Positions 53,986-63,094 of a stretch of 64,000 bases of DNA are shown here, piece by piece. How positions within the stretch are numbered: position 1 is the stretch's first letter; every line of letters starts with the position of its first letter. Under the pieces are notes generated by a model. It did not search any database, was not told where the DNA came from, and saw nothing but the letters and a program-made list of their open reading frames with translations. Position numbers and translations under genes: made by a program. This DNA is from Planctomycetota bacterium (GTDB taxonomy: Bacteria > Planctomycetota > Planctomycetia > Pirellulales > Pirellulaceae): positions 1 through 64,000 of the forward strand of contig CAUJHS010000018.1 in NCBI GenBank assembly GCA_963204915.1, written 5' to 3'.

Positions 53986-54013
53986 TTCACCCCAAGGACC
54001 TGAGCGCACCGCC

Positions 54014-54193
54014 ATGACACGTTCCTTCGCGCCACGATACCGCGTGTACAAGCCCAAGAATCTCGGGGTTGTTCGGATTGAGGGGCGAGATCATTATCTC
54101 GGCTTGTACAATTCACCCGAAAGCTGGGAGAAGTACCACCGTCTTATCGCGGAGTGGTTAGTTGACCTTCCCCGCCGACGCTGCAGTCCATGA
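54014..54193 (+). pseudogene. Tyrosine-type integrase, N-terminal fragment
   Basis: The 59-codon reading MTRSFAPRYRVYKPKNLGVV continues with RIEGRDHYLGLYNSPESWEK and YHRLIAEWL. This is the start of planctomycete site-specific integrases, whose typical pattern is a basic N-terminus, then GRDxYLGxYxSPES and YxRLIAEWL. After WLVDLPRRR it stops at TGA, and no SAM-like or catalytic domain follows. Its place immediately behind tRNA-Val is that of an integrative element's integrase. Confidence 0.7.
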
Positions 54194-54309
54194 ACCGGCG
54201 AGCGACTTGAAGCCAACACAAGGTCGCGATTCAAGATAACTCCAGCGTCAATCTCGATACCCGAATGCGCGTCGCATGCACGAGCGTTTGCAAGGCAGGT
54301 CTGTTGCTT

Positions 54310-54950
54310 TGCTCCCGTCCACGTCCCGCTTCACGACGGCACGGATCAGAGCGTGATCCGAATCACCGAAGGCGTCATCAAAGCGGATATCGCCACTGCC
54401 ATTACGCATCAGCTAACGGTCGGACTCCCGGGCGTCAGCAACTATCGATTGGCGAAGAAGGAGCTAGACAAGTGGAAGCCTGAGCATGTCATCATCGCCT
54501 TCGACAGTGACTTTCGGACCAACCGCAATGTGGCTCACGCTCTCGTGAACGCAGTGAGATTTTACTCGCAGGATTACGCGGTATCCGTCGAGACATGGTG
54601 GTCCGACGATGGCAAGGGAATCGATGATCTGCTCGCCGCTGACAAACAGCCAGATTGTTGTTCTGCCGCGCAACTCGAGGACCTGCTACTACGGCTCGAA
54701 CGTCGGTTTGGCCGCCTGGACGAACAACGCAAACTCCCCACGATTCTGATCAGCCTCTGCGAACACGAAGTCAACGACCGGGCCGTCGCCGCGCTAGCCT
54801 ATGACGGCGCAATTTTTCACCGCGGCGGGGTGCTCGTGCATATCATTTCGGGCAGCGACAGACCTGCTGGAATTTGCCGACCTCCCGAGAGCCCGCGGAT
54901 CGCGGCATTGCCGCACGCGACACTCCGCGAGCGTTTGACGCGCGTACCGT
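54310..54950 (+). pseudogene. DUF3854 (toprim-like) primase/helicase-associated protein, fragment
   Basis: The plus strand reads VHVPLHDGTDQSVIRITEGV, then KADIATAITHQLTVGLPGVS, HVIIAFDSDFRTNRNVAHAL and DDGKGIDDLLAA. This is the toprim-like DUF3854 pattern (E in TEG, then DxD in DSD). It continues with a CEHEVNDRAVAALAYDG and RPPESPRIAALPHATLRERL segment, typical of the replication proteins of planctomycete integrative elements. The N-terminus is missing, a frame change follows near 54950, and the helicase part is absent. Confidence 0.65.
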
Positions 54951-54962
54951 TCGCGCTGGGTG

Positions 54963-55230
54963 GAGGGTCGGCCGGTGACGGAGTATGTCGGCTGTGGTCC
55001 CCAGGCCGAAGCGGCGGAACGCGCCCAAATCGAGACGCGCATCGAACGCGACGTCCACCGGCAGCGCCGGGAGCGTCAGAGAGCGGAGATCGAGGTCGCC
55101 CGGGCCGCGCTCGACCGTTTTTGCGCGCAGGCCGACTTGTGGGTCAGGATCACGTTGGTCTTGGCTGGGTATTATTTGCATCATGGCCATGAGTGGCGAC
55201 AAAGGAGAATTTTGTCAGTTTGCGGGTTGA
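54963..55230 (+). pseudogene. Mobile-element-associated fragment
   Basis: A different frame from the preceding one encodes RPVTEYVGCGPQAEAAERAQ, a charged coiled coil (VHRQRRERQRAEIEVARAAL) and LVLAGYYLHHGHEWR. This pattern is usual for a small protein encoded beside DUF3854 genes in planctomycete elements. There is no proper start, and after about 55200 the reading loses the pattern. The 230 bases between this and the next transposase remnant show nothing recognisable. Confidence 0.5.
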
Positions 55231-55466
55231 ATAGTTTCTCCCGCAATTTTGGTGATTGGAGATGCGCACGTTGTCTGAGGTTCGCAGTTTGCGCGCAATA
55301 GCCATAGGTCCATCTTCACCGTACAATAAGTTGCGCAAGTTGTTTGCTAGACTTGAGATGCGGCGACGACATCAAACTGCAGTCACCAAAATCGCGGGAG
55401 AACGGCTGTGTAGAAAACCACGGGTGGTAGCTAAACCATGGGGTGGGGTTGTTGCGTCATGCATGC

Positions 55467-56357
55467 ATGGCGCGGACGAGTAAATCTCCTCGGGCCGTGG
55501 TGTTTGCGGCGTTGGCCACCGCGCGGAGGGCCTTGCCGGAGCACGCGCATCGGTACAGCCCCAAGAAGTTCACGCAGCATCAACTCTTGGCTTGTTTGGC
55601 GCCAAGCAATTCCTGCGCACCGACTACTGCGGCCCGGCGGCGCATTTGGCCGACCATCCTTCGCTGCGGGAAACACTCGGCCTGACGCATGTTCCGCACT
55701 TCACCACCTTTCAAAAAGCCTCGCAGCGGTAGCTCGCGGCGCCGGCGCGACGTCTTCTGGAATCCACCGTGCGCTTGCACTTGGGCCGGAAGCGACGCGT
55801 GAAGCGCGCGGCGATTGACTCGACCGGGCTGGAATGCACCTCGGCCAGCGGGTACTTCGTCCGCCGGCGCAGCCGTGTGGAAAACCCTTGGAAAACCGTG
55901 GTCTATCATCGCTTTCCGAAGCTGGGCGTGGTGGCCAGCACCGACGATCATTTCGTCTTCGCACTGCATGTTGGACGCGGGCCCCTCCCAACATGCGTGG
56001 GTCCCGACGTCGATGAGTTTCGGCCGCTGCTGGCCGAAGCAATGCGCCTCGTGCGATTGACGCAACTGACGGCCGACGCAGGCTACGACTCGGAAGACAA
56101 CCACACGTTCGCGCGCGACCAGCATGGCGTTCGCACGATCATCCCCGCCAAGCCCCCACCGACCGCTACCGCCGACTGATGAAATCCCGCTTCGACCGCA
56201 TCGCCTACCGCCGTACCGCCGCCGCTCGCAGGTGGAAACCGTCATCTCGATGATCAAACGCCGCCAAGGCGCCCACTTTCACGCCCGCACCTACCATAAC
56301 CAATGCCGCGAACTCCGCTTGATCGTCCTCACCCACAACCTCATGATTCTCGTGTTC
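55467..56357 (+). pseudogene. DDE transposase (IS5/IS1182-like), several frameshifts
   Basis: Starting at the ATG at 55467 (MARTSKSPRAVVFAALATAR) the sequence spells a DDE transposase when frames are joined. Readable pieces are HQLLACLA, HFTTFQKASQR, AAIDSTGLECTSASGYFVRR with the first catalytic D, LTADAGYDSEDNHTF with the second D, and SQVETVISMIKRRQGAHFHA with the catalytic E. At least three frame changes separate them, so it is inactive. It ends near the hairpin at 56384. Confidence 0.75.
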
Positions 56358-56383
56358 ATGCAGGTTTTCTACACAGCAGGACG

Positions 56384-56413
56384 TTCTACTTTTTAAAAAG
56401 TAGAATGTCCCCT
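56384..56413. repeat. GGGGACATTCT-family hairpin, left arm eroded
   Basis: TTCTACTTTTTAAAAAGTAGAA (22 bases, 56384-56405; arms TTCTACTTTTT and its complement) is a perfect palindrome. Only the right arm continues into TGTCCCC. It sits exactly between the IS5/IS1182-like remnant and a second transposase remnant on the opposite strand. Confidence 0.75.
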
Positions 56414-56414
56414 T

Positions 56415-56668
56415 TTCATCCTTTTCATCCCCCTTGGGCAGCCGCTTCCTCCAATGCACGACCACCTGCTGCCGCACGGGGTCTTTCTTCCGGTAGTTCA
56501 CGTGCTTGAGCACGCGACAGACGCCTTGCTTCACCGGGTAATCCCGCAGATTGCCGCGGTAGCCCTCCGCCTCCACCCACACGTCCGGCGTGATGCGGAT
56601 CACATAAGAAAATCCCATGTTTTGGCAGGTGCGGGCCAGTTGTTGACGGCATTTGCCAATTCAAATCA
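56415..56668 (-). pseudogene. IS4-like transposase fragment
   Basis: The minus strand reads CRQQLARTCQNMGFSYVIRI, TPDVWVEAEGYRGNLRDYPV and VNYRKKDPVRQQVVVHWRKR. This resembles the segment after the second catalytic aspartate of IS4-type transposases, where a RIxxx phrase follows the DRG motif. Both ends are cut off, the 3' side at the GGGGACATTCT hairpin. No start codon or catalytic glutamate is included. Confidence 0.55.
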
Positions 56669-56809
56669 GCGAGATCCGACTGCGAATTATGGAGTGAAAA
56701 GGTAGAAGTCGATGTAGACCTTCTAAGCCTTTGGCGACGCGGATAAGTAGTCAAAGACAGAGGAAAGAAAAAGAAAGACAGGAGTCAGGACTTTCTGATC
56801 TGAATCATG

Positions 56810-56954
56810 GCTCACCTTCGACATCCGGCAAGCGTCTCACGGAAACCGATCCGCTGGGTAACACGACCACGTATGAATATGACGGCCTGGGTCGCGTGAT
56901 CGAAGATACCGCGCCTGATCCGGACGGCGCGGGTTCGCAAACGGCATCCGTTAC
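56810..56954 (+). pseudogene. RHS/YD repeat fragment cut by dispersed element F
   Basis: Two YD-like units are readable: KRLTETDPLGNTTTYEYDGL followed by GRVIEDTAPDPDGAGSQTAS. The reading then runs directly into dispersed element copy F at 56955. The preceding sequence does not contain an RHS start. This is an isolated scrap like those at 1.6 and 2.2-3.2 kb. Confidence 0.7.
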
Positions 56955-57110
56955 GGCGGGGTGGCGGAGGTGCGTTGCGTTTATGGCGAAAGGGTGTGGC
57001 TGGCGGCGGAGCGGCACGCGACGCCGTGAGCGGGGTCGGCTTGGGTGGTTACGGCGCATTCGAAGGGAAGATTTGCTGGGGCGTCGAAGACTCCGCCGAC
57101 TGCCACGCCT
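56955..57110 (+). repeat. Dispersed MITE-like element, copy F (divergent)
   Basis: A 156-bp diverged copy: CGGCGGGGTGGCGGAGG at the left, TGGCTGGCGGCGGAGCGGCA in the middle, and CTGGGGCGTCGAAGACTCCG near the right end, finishing GCCACGCC. The order of blocks is the same as in copies B-E, but the central spacer differs. It follows an RHS scrap and ends 42 bases before the stop of tatC. Confidence 0.7.
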
Positions 57111-57151
57111 CGGTGGTGGTCGCATGCTAGGTATGCCGCCTGTCGCAGGGA

Positions 57152-58558
57152 TTAGGGTTCGTAGGTTTGCAGTTCGCTGAAGGGGTTTCGGCCGCGGGGC
57201 ATCCACATGCATAGGGCGATGCCGCCGAAGTACAGCACGCTCAGCGGGAGCGCCATCATCAACATGCTGATCGGGTCGGCCGGCGTCAGCACCATCGCGA
57301 TCACGAAAATCGCGAGAATGGCGATGCGCCACTTGGACACGTACAGCTCGACGGACAAAATGCCAATGCGCTGCAAGAACAGCATCACCAAAGGAAGCTG
57401 AAAGCTAATGCCGAACCCCAGCGGTAAGAACAACACAAAACTGAGCCACTCGCTAATACGCGGGTCGGGGTCGATGTTCATCGACTTGTTGAATGAGAAT
57501 AAGAAGCTCAACACCGGCTGAAACACAAAGAAGAACGCCATGGCGGCGCCCGCGAAAAACAGAATCAGACTAAACGGCAGATAGATAAACACGTAGTGTC
57601 TTTCGTGAGGATACAGCCCCGCGGCCACGAACTGCCAGATTTTCCAGAACACCCACGGAGCAGAAATGACCAAACCGGCGATGAACGCCGCTTTCATCCA
57701 GATCATGAATGCTTCGCTGGCGCCGAGGGCTTGCACTTTGATATCGACGGGCTTCCAAAACGGAAGATCGACGAGGCGGACGCGCGGCCTGGCCAGGTAG
57801 TCCGGAAACACCGCCGCAAGCAAGAGGCGATTCAGGCGGCGAGCGTTCGCGTCGGAAAGCTCGCCCGACTCGGTCTGCATGCGAAGTTCGGCCAGCGCGT
57901 TGTCCATGTATTTGTCGCCGCTTTCCACGGTTTGCAGTTCCGGAGCCTCGTGCATGTCGGGCTGGTTGACCAACTCGTTCAGAACGCCCGCCACGGTGCG
58001 GGCGTCGTCCGCGGCAGGTTGCTCCTTCTTGGCCAACTCGGTCAACGTTTGCTGTTGCTCATTCGAGAGACGTTTCCACAGCACGCCAGCGGGAGATTCC
58101 GGTTCGTTGCGGCCCGCGGCCGACCAGGCGGAAAGAAACGCCCCCAGTTGTTCGATGATCACATCGGACGACGCGAAGCGATGCGGTTGAAACTCCAGGC
58201 CGGTAAACTCGCCGGTCTCGGTGTTGTTCAGGGCCTCGATCAAACTTTCAGGGTTCACTTTCATCGTGGCGGGGGCGAGGCGTTCTTCGCGCACGATGGT
58301 GATCATTTCAAAGGGAATTTTGCCTTGGTACTGGGCGGTCAAATCGTCCACGGCTTTGCCCAGGTAGTATTCGTCCAGCGCGGCCTTAAGCGGCGTTTGG
58401 ATCCACTTGACGACATCGTTGGCAATGTAAAAGCCGAGCGCCACGCCGATGGCCAAGCCGATCAGCCCTTGAAACAGCGCGACGCGCAATTCTTCAATAT
58501 GCTCTCCGAAGGTCATCTTCGTGCCTTCAAAGAGATCTTCTTGCGGTTGCCGAGCCAT
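57152..58558 (-). CDS. tatC: Sec-independent protein translocase TatC with large periplasmic insertion
   Basis: A 468-aa protein from the ATG at 58558 (MARQPQEDLFEGTKMTFGEH). TatC is the signal-peptide receptor of the twin-arginine system; usual length is about 250 aa. The N-terminal FGEHIEELRVALFQ and first helix (LIGLAIGVALGFYIA) are normal, as are the later blocks WVFWKIWQFVAAGLYPHERH and AMVLTPADPISMLMMALPLS. Between helix 1 and helix 2 about 200 extra hydrophilic residues occur (about 65-270, for example KKEQPAADDARTVAG), which should face the periplasm. Exported Tat substrates are encoded nearby at 14119 and 15339. The stop lies close to dispersed element F. Confidence 0.92.
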   Translation of the reverse strand: MARQPQEDLFEGTKMTFGEHIEELRVALFQGLIGLAIGVALGFYIANDVVKWIQTPLKAALDEYYLGKAVDDLTAQYQGKIPFEMITIVREERLAPATMKVNPESLIEALNNTETGEFTGLEFQPHRFASSDVIIEQLGAFLSAWSAAGRNEPESPAGVLWKRLSNEQQQTLTELAKKEQPAADDARTVAGVLNELVNQPDMHEAPELQTVESGDKYMDNALAELRMQTESGELSDANARRLNRLLLAAVFPDYLARPRVRLVDLPFWKPVDIKVQALGASEAFMIWMKAAFIAGLVISAPWVFWKIWQFVAAGLYPHERHYVFIYLPFSLILFFAGAAMAFFFVFQPVLSFLFSFNKSMNIDPDPRISEWLSFVLFLPLGFGISFQLPLVMLFLQRIGILSVELYVSKWRIAILAIFVIAMVLTPADPISMLMMALPLSVLYFGGIALCMWMPRGRNPFSELQTYEP

Positions 58559-59013
58559 GGTCTCGCTCCTGATTGGGATAACGAAGGCGGGGGCGACAAC
58601 GAAGCGGAACTTCGCAATCGCGCAGGGGAACAGCAATGCGCCCGAAGAGCCAGGCGAGGAGCGTACGGAAGGAAGCTGCCGCACCAGCGGTGAGAAACGG
58701 CTCGTGCAAGACACCGGGCAATCAGGAAGCGGGTTGAACCCCCTTCATGACGGCCCCACGCCACGCAAGCCGACGCCGTTTTCTCGATCCTAGCACCCCC
58801 CTGCGCCGCTTTCAAGGGGAACGCTTTACAGACGTGGCGCGGTTCTGCATACTACACCCACACGCGCCGCCGGCGCGTGACGTCGTTATAGGAGGCGCGG
58901 CGACTTGGGCGCAGCATCAAGTCGGCCGTCCCTCAGGCGCATCGCCTGGAAAGGCCGTGCGCCCTTATTGCCAGGGCGACGGATCTCGCCAAATTTTGTA
59001 GGAGACTGCACGG
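58559..59013. other. Intergenic between divergent tatC and isomerase-like gene
   Basis: A 455-base spacer that should contain promoters in both directions. I see no coding remnant or dispersed repeat. AGGAG at about 59000 serves as ribosome-binding site for the gene at 59014. Confidence 0.45.
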
Positions 59014-59820
59014 ATGGCGCAGCTTGCCATGAACGAAATGACCACCTTTCGGTGGTCGTTTGAGCAGGACGTTCACCAATACCTGGCCGCCGGAATTCCC
59101 GCCTTGGGCGTGTGGCGCCACAAAATTTCTGACTTCGGCGAAGACAAAGCCGTCGAACTTCTTCGCGATAGCGGCTTGCAGGCGTCCTCACTCCTTTGGG
59201 CTGGCGGGTTTACCGGCAGTGATGGACGCACCTTTCGTGAGAGTCTGGACGACGCCCGCGAAGCGGTGCGGTTGGCCGCAGAAATGAAAGCCGGTTGCCT
59301 GGTCGTTTACAGCGGCGCCCGGGCTGGACATACGCACAACCATGCCCGGCGCATTCTCAAGAGCGCGCTTTCGGAACTGGCCGGTCTGGCGCATGAGCTG
59401 CATGTGACCCTGGCGATCGAACCGATGCACGCCGCCGTGGCCGCCGACTGGACCTTTTTGACCAGCCTGGATGAAACGCTGGCCACGATTGATGAGATCG
59501 GCAGTCCGCTGGTGAAAATCTGTTTCGACACCTACCACCTGGGGCAGGAAGAGGATGTCCTGCGGCGCATTCCCGAAATCGCATCGCGCATCGCCTTGGT
59601 GCAACTGGGCGATACCAAGTCTCCGCCGCAGGAGGAGCCTCACCGCTGCTGCCTGGGGGAAGGCATGATTCCCCTGCGCGAAATCGTGAAGTCGCTCATC
59701 TCGGCCGGCTATCGCGGTTTCTTTGAAGTCGAACTGATGGGCGAAGAAATCGAGGCCGCCGACTACAACGACTTGCTGCGACGATCCAAAGCGGCGTTTG
59801 AAAAACTCACGCAGCGCTAA
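59014..59820 (+). CDS. Sugar phosphate isomerase/epimerase-like TIM-barrel protein
   Basis: A 268-aa protein of the xylose-isomerase-like AP2EC superfamily. Blocks: AGIPALGVWRHK, GCLVVYSGARAG, VTLAIEPMHAAVAADWTF with the metal-ligand E, KICFDTYHLGQEED with the D-H pair, LVQLGDTKSPPQEEPHRC and FFEVELMGEE with the final E. These are the usual metal-binding residues of the barrel. Family members isomerise or epimerise sugars or inosose-like substrates, or have other aldose reactions; the substrate is unknown. AGGAG upstream supports the ATG at 59014. It stands alone. Confidence 0.82.
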   Translation: MAQLAMNEMTTFRWSFEQDVHQYLAAGIPALGVWRHKISDFGEDKAVELLRDSGLQASSLLWAGGFTGSDGRTFRESLDDAREAVRLAAEMKAGCLVVYSGARAGHTHNHARRILKSALSELAGLAHELHVTLAIEPMHAAVAADWTFLTSLDETLATIDEIGSPLVKICFDTYHLGQEEDVLRRIPEIASRIALVQLGDTKSPPQEEPHRCCLGEGMIPLREIVKSLISAGYRGFFEVELMGEEIEAADYNDLLRRSKAAFEKLTQR

Positions 59821-59918
59821 ACGATTGACCGGAAGCCGAGCGAACCGCGAACCGCCCGGCTACACAAATCACTCGGCCACACAAACGACCCGGCGCGCAG
59901 GCCGGTGTGCGGCGCGGC

Positions 59919-60467
59919 TTACTTGGGTGCGAAGCGCTGGAGCACTTCCGGAACCACCGTTTCGTTAACCGAGCGATGCCCGAAACTAGCGTCCACTTTG
60001 CCGTCCTTCGCCACGACGGCGGTCACGTAGGCATCGGTGTTAATGGCCCAACCCTCGGGGCCGCTCTTGTCGCCCGTGTAGACCGTCAGCGCTGTCTGCC
60101 GCAATTGCAGCGAGTTCTGCGCGATTGGCAGGTACTGCTTCGATTTTTCCACATCGTCGGTCAGCCACACCGCAATGAGTTGCACCTCCGTGTGGTCGTC
60201 GGCCAGTTTTTGGTCGAGCGTTTTGAGGAACCGCGCCACGGGGCGGTCCCAGTACTCGGCCTGAATGAACACATACAGCGTCGGTTTGTCTTTTCGCTCC
60301 ATGGCGTAATTCACTTCGCCGCCGCCGTGATCGCCCGTCACCGCGTACACGGGCAGCGCTTCGATCGCAGCGCCCGCTTGCGGTCCCGAACTAACTTGCG
60401 CCGATGCGGACGCAGCGCTCAACAACACAACGACCCCAAGCGAGACCCCCACACGATGAGTGACCAT
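59919..60467 (-). CDS. Secreted thioredoxin-fold-like protein without CXXC
   Basis: A 182-aa protein from the ATG at 60467 with a clear signal peptide (VGVSLGVVVLLSAASASAQ). The mature part has a strand TLYVFIQAEYWDRPVARFL, where thioredoxins would carry the CXXC; here the site has no cysteine. It continues with VQLIAVWLTDD, the strand TALTVYTGD, and a final YVTAVVAKDGKVDASFGHRS hairpin and helix. This looks like a redox-inactive periplasmic thioredoxin-like domain, inferred from the pattern only. No partner gene is obvious. Confidence 0.6.
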   Translation of the reverse strand: MVTHRVGVSLGVVVLLSAASASAQVSSGPQAGAAIEALPVYAVTGDHGGGEVNYAMERKDKPTLYVFIQAEYWDRPVARFLKTLDQKLADDHTEVQLIAVWLTDDVEKSKQYLPIAQNSLQLRQTALTVYTGDKSGPEGWAINTDAYVTAVVAKDGKVDASFGHRSVNETVVPEVLQRFAPK

Positions 60468-60642
60468 GATTGGCTCCTGGCGAAAAGATGGCGAATGCGA
60501 AGAAAACGGCGCACGCACGGCTGGAGGTCAGAATAACGGAAGCGGCGCCGCGGCGAAAGCAACGTCTTGCAATCGCCTGGCGGCAGTCCGATAATTGCCG
60601 CCGCGTGGTTGCGTTCTTCCTTCTTCTCGACGCGGCAAGGTT

Positions 60643-62097
60643 ATGATCTCGATTGACGCCTCGTATGTCGATGCGGCCGCCCCCAACGCCGACGCGGCCA
60701 AGAACGGACGCGGCCTGGTGATCAAGGGGAAGTTCAAGAAGCTGTGCATCTCGGCGGATGAAACTCTGCTGTTTGGCGAATGCCAAGGAAGCGGCGCCAA
60801 ACCGTACACGTGTTCGTGCGATTTCATTCGTCCGGAACAGCCCACGCATCGCTGCAGTTGCCCCAGCCGGCAGTTCCCTTGCAAGCACTGCCTGGGGCTG
60901 ATGTACGCCTACGTACAAGGCAAAAAGTTCGCCACGACCGACGTTCCGGAAGATCTGGCCCAAAAGCGCGAGAAGCTGCAAGCCCGCGCCGAGAAAAAGA
61001 CGGAAGAGCAAGCCAAACCCAAAAAGGTCGATAAGAACGCGCTGGCCAAGAAGATCAAGGCGCAGTTGGCCGGGCTTGACTTGTTGGAAACTTTGACGCA
61101 TGACCTGGTGCGGATGGGCATGGGCAACACCAGCGCCAAGACCGCTCGGCAAATTGACGAACAAGCCAAGCAACTGGGCAATGCATTCTTGCCTGGCGCC
61201 CAGGCGGCGTTGGCGCGCTACACGGGGTTGTTCTCGGATGAAGAAGGCGGTTTCGACGCAGACATGCCCTCGAAGAAGCGTGAAGCGATTTACAGCGAAG
61301 CGCTCGATCAGCTCACGCGGCTGCACGCCCTGGTCAAACAAGGCCGCGCCTACTTGAGCAAACGGCTGGAAGATCCGGAGCTTGCGCCCGAGACCGAAAG
61401 CGCGATCGCCGCGTGGCTGGGCCATGCCTGGCAACTCAGCGAGTTGCGCGCCGCCGGGCAAGTAGAGAACGATGTCGAACTGGTGCAGCTCGCCTTCAAC
61501 GCGTACGACGACGCCGCACGCCGCGAATACGTAGACACCGGCATATGGATGAACCTGAACACCGGCCGTATTCAACTCACACAAACTTTTCGTCCCTACA
61601 AGGCCGCGAAGTACATCAAGAGCGAAGATAGTTTCTTCCAAGTGGCTCAAGTGAAAGAACTATGCGTTTACCCCGGCGACGTCAACCCGCGCATTCGCTG
61701 GGAAGCCATGACGCAACGGCCGTTGGAGAAGAAAGACTTTCAGCGCCTTCGCAAGCACGCCCACAGCGACTTCGCCGCGCTGGTGAAAGAAGTCAAGAGC
61801 CAGCTGAAGGCGCCGTTGGCCGACAAACGACCCGTCTATGCGCTGAACTTCGCCAAGATCGGGCGCCTTGGCGACGAACTCCTCGTGGAGGACGTCAAGG
61901 GAGAACGATTGGTCATGACCGAGATCGGCCAGGCCGAGGAGCCGCCCAGTTGCGGCTTGTTTCACTTGCTGCCCAAGGCGCTCTTCGCCAAGCAAACGCT
62001 AGTCGCCCGCTTCCACCACAACCTTGACACCCGGCAACTGCGCATCAAACCGCTGGCGGTCGTCACCGACTCGTCGATCGTCCGACTGACCTATTAA
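60643..62097 (+). CDS. SWIM zinc-finger protein
   Basis: A 484-aa cytosolic protein starting MISIDASYVDAAAPNADAAK. A SWIM-type zinc finger (CxC...CxH) is visible at residues about 68-90: HRCSCPSRQFPCKHCLGLMY. SWIM domains bind DNA or protein and are found with SNF2 helicases and in ubiquitin-type regulators. After a basic coiled coil (EKLQARAEKKTEEQAKPKKV) the rest is mostly helical with no known enzyme site (LAGLDLLETLTHDLVRMGMG, HAWQLSELRAAGQVENDVEL). Such genes often sit beside MoxR/VWA genes, which are not seen here. It is an isolated gene, function unknown. Confidence 0.78.
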   Translation: MISIDASYVDAAAPNADAAKNGRGLVIKGKFKKLCISADETLLFGECQGSGAKPYTCSCDFIRPEQPTHRCSCPSRQFPCKHCLGLMYAYVQGKKFATTDVPEDLAQKREKLQARAEKKTEEQAKPKKVDKNALAKKIKAQLAGLDLLETLTHDLVRMGMGNTSAKTARQIDEQAKQLGNAFLPGAQAALARYTGLFSDEEGGFDADMPSKKREAIYSEALDQLTRLHALVKQGRAYLSKRLEDPELAPETESAIAAWLGHAWQLSELRAAGQVENDVELVQLAFNAYDDAARREYVDTGIWMNLNTGRIQLTQTFRPYKAAKYIKSEDSFFQVAQVKELCVYPGDVNPRIRWEAMTQRPLEKKDFQRLRKHAHSDFAALVKEVKSQLKAPLADKRPVYALNFAKIGRLGDELLVEDVKGERLVMTEIGQAEEPPSCGLFHLLPKALFAKQTLVARFHHNLDTRQLRIKPLAVVTDSSIVRLTY

Positions 62098-62262
62098 ACA
62101 AGAACTTTCGCACCTTCGGCGCTCATCGGCCGGGCATGAGCTGAGAATGGCCCGACGCGAGAGCGCGTTTCGCGCCGGTGTGACGCCCCCAAATGTAATG
62201 CACTCGCTCCGCGAGTGGACCACACGGAAGAAGTCACCCCACCTGGATGAAACCGCGACGGG

Positions 62263-63063
62263 TCAGTCGCCGGCGAAATGGAGTTCTTCCAGAATCTCGG
62301 CGCGCAGATCGAAGAAGCGAGCGTCGTTGCGGTGGCGGGGACGATCCAGCGGGACCGTGATGATTCGCTCGACCCGGCCGGGAGCGGGCGACATGACGAC
62401 AATGCGATCGCTCATGTAGATGGCTTCGTCGATGTCATGGGTCACCAGCAACATCGTCACATGGCGAAGGCGCCACAGTCGCAGCACTTCGTCTTGCATC
62501 CGCATGCGCGTGAACATGTCGAGGGCGCCAAGCGGTTCATCGAGCAGCAACACCTGGGGGTCGTTAATTAGCGCCCTTGCTAACGCCGCGCGTTGAGCCA
62601 TGCCTCCTGAAAGCTGATGGGGATGGAGCTCGGCGAACGGCGCGAGGCCGACCACGTTGAGGAACTCCTCCACTTCGGCTCGGCGGCCGTGAAGCACGCC
62701 GCGGGCCACGAGCCCCGCCTGGATGTTGTGGCGAACGTTGAGCCAAGGGAACAAACTGGGATCCTGAAACATGAAGCCGCGTGCTGCGCTGGGGCCGTCG
62801 ATGGGCTTGCCCGCAACCGACACCTTGCCGGTCGTCGGCCGCTCCAGTCCGGCGATCGTGCGCAGCAACGTCGATTTGCCGCATCCGCTCGGCCCAATCA
62901 ACGACACGATCTCACCGGCCTTGACCGAGAGAGAAAAGCGGTCCAGCGCGAGCATGTCCGTTCCATTCGGCAGCCGATAGGACTTGCTCACGTTTTCGAT
63001 CTGCACATCCGAAGCGAAGGCTTCAGGCAAACGGCCGTGCGGGCCGTGGTTATCGTTCGCCAT
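62263..63063 (-). CDS. ABC transporter ATP-binding protein, NitT/TauT type
   Basis: A 266-aa ATPase of the nitrate/sulfonate/taurine import family. Walker A is GPSGCGKSTLLR, the signature is LSGGMAQRAALARAL, Walker B is VLLLDEPLGALD, and the switch histidine lies in LLVTHDIDEAIYMSD. The Q-loop is FMFQDPSLFPWLNVRHN. It begins 31 bases after the permease gene's stop on the same strand. With the permease and an unseen periplasmic binding protein it should import a small anion or organosulfur compound. Confidence 0.92.
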   Translation of the reverse strand: MANDNHGPHGRLPEAFASDVQIENVSKSYRLPNGTDMLALDRFSLSVKAGEIVSLIGPSGCGKSTLLRTIAGLERPTTGKVSVAGKPIDGPSAARGFMFQDPSLFPWLNVRHNIQAGLVARGVLHGRRAEVEEFLNVVGLAPFAELHPHQLSGGMAQRAALARALINDPQVLLLDEPLGALDMFTRMRMQDEVLRLWRLRHVTMLLVTHDIDEAIYMSDRIVVMSPAPGRVERIITVPLDRPRHRNDARFFDLRAEILEELHFAGD

Positions 63064-63094
63064 GGGTTATCGTTTTTTAACTTCGCGAAAGGGA

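Noticed and set aside
54265-54483. Small open frame overlapping the DUF3854 remnant
   Set aside because: It is out of frame with the toprim-like motifs, which are clearly in the other frame.
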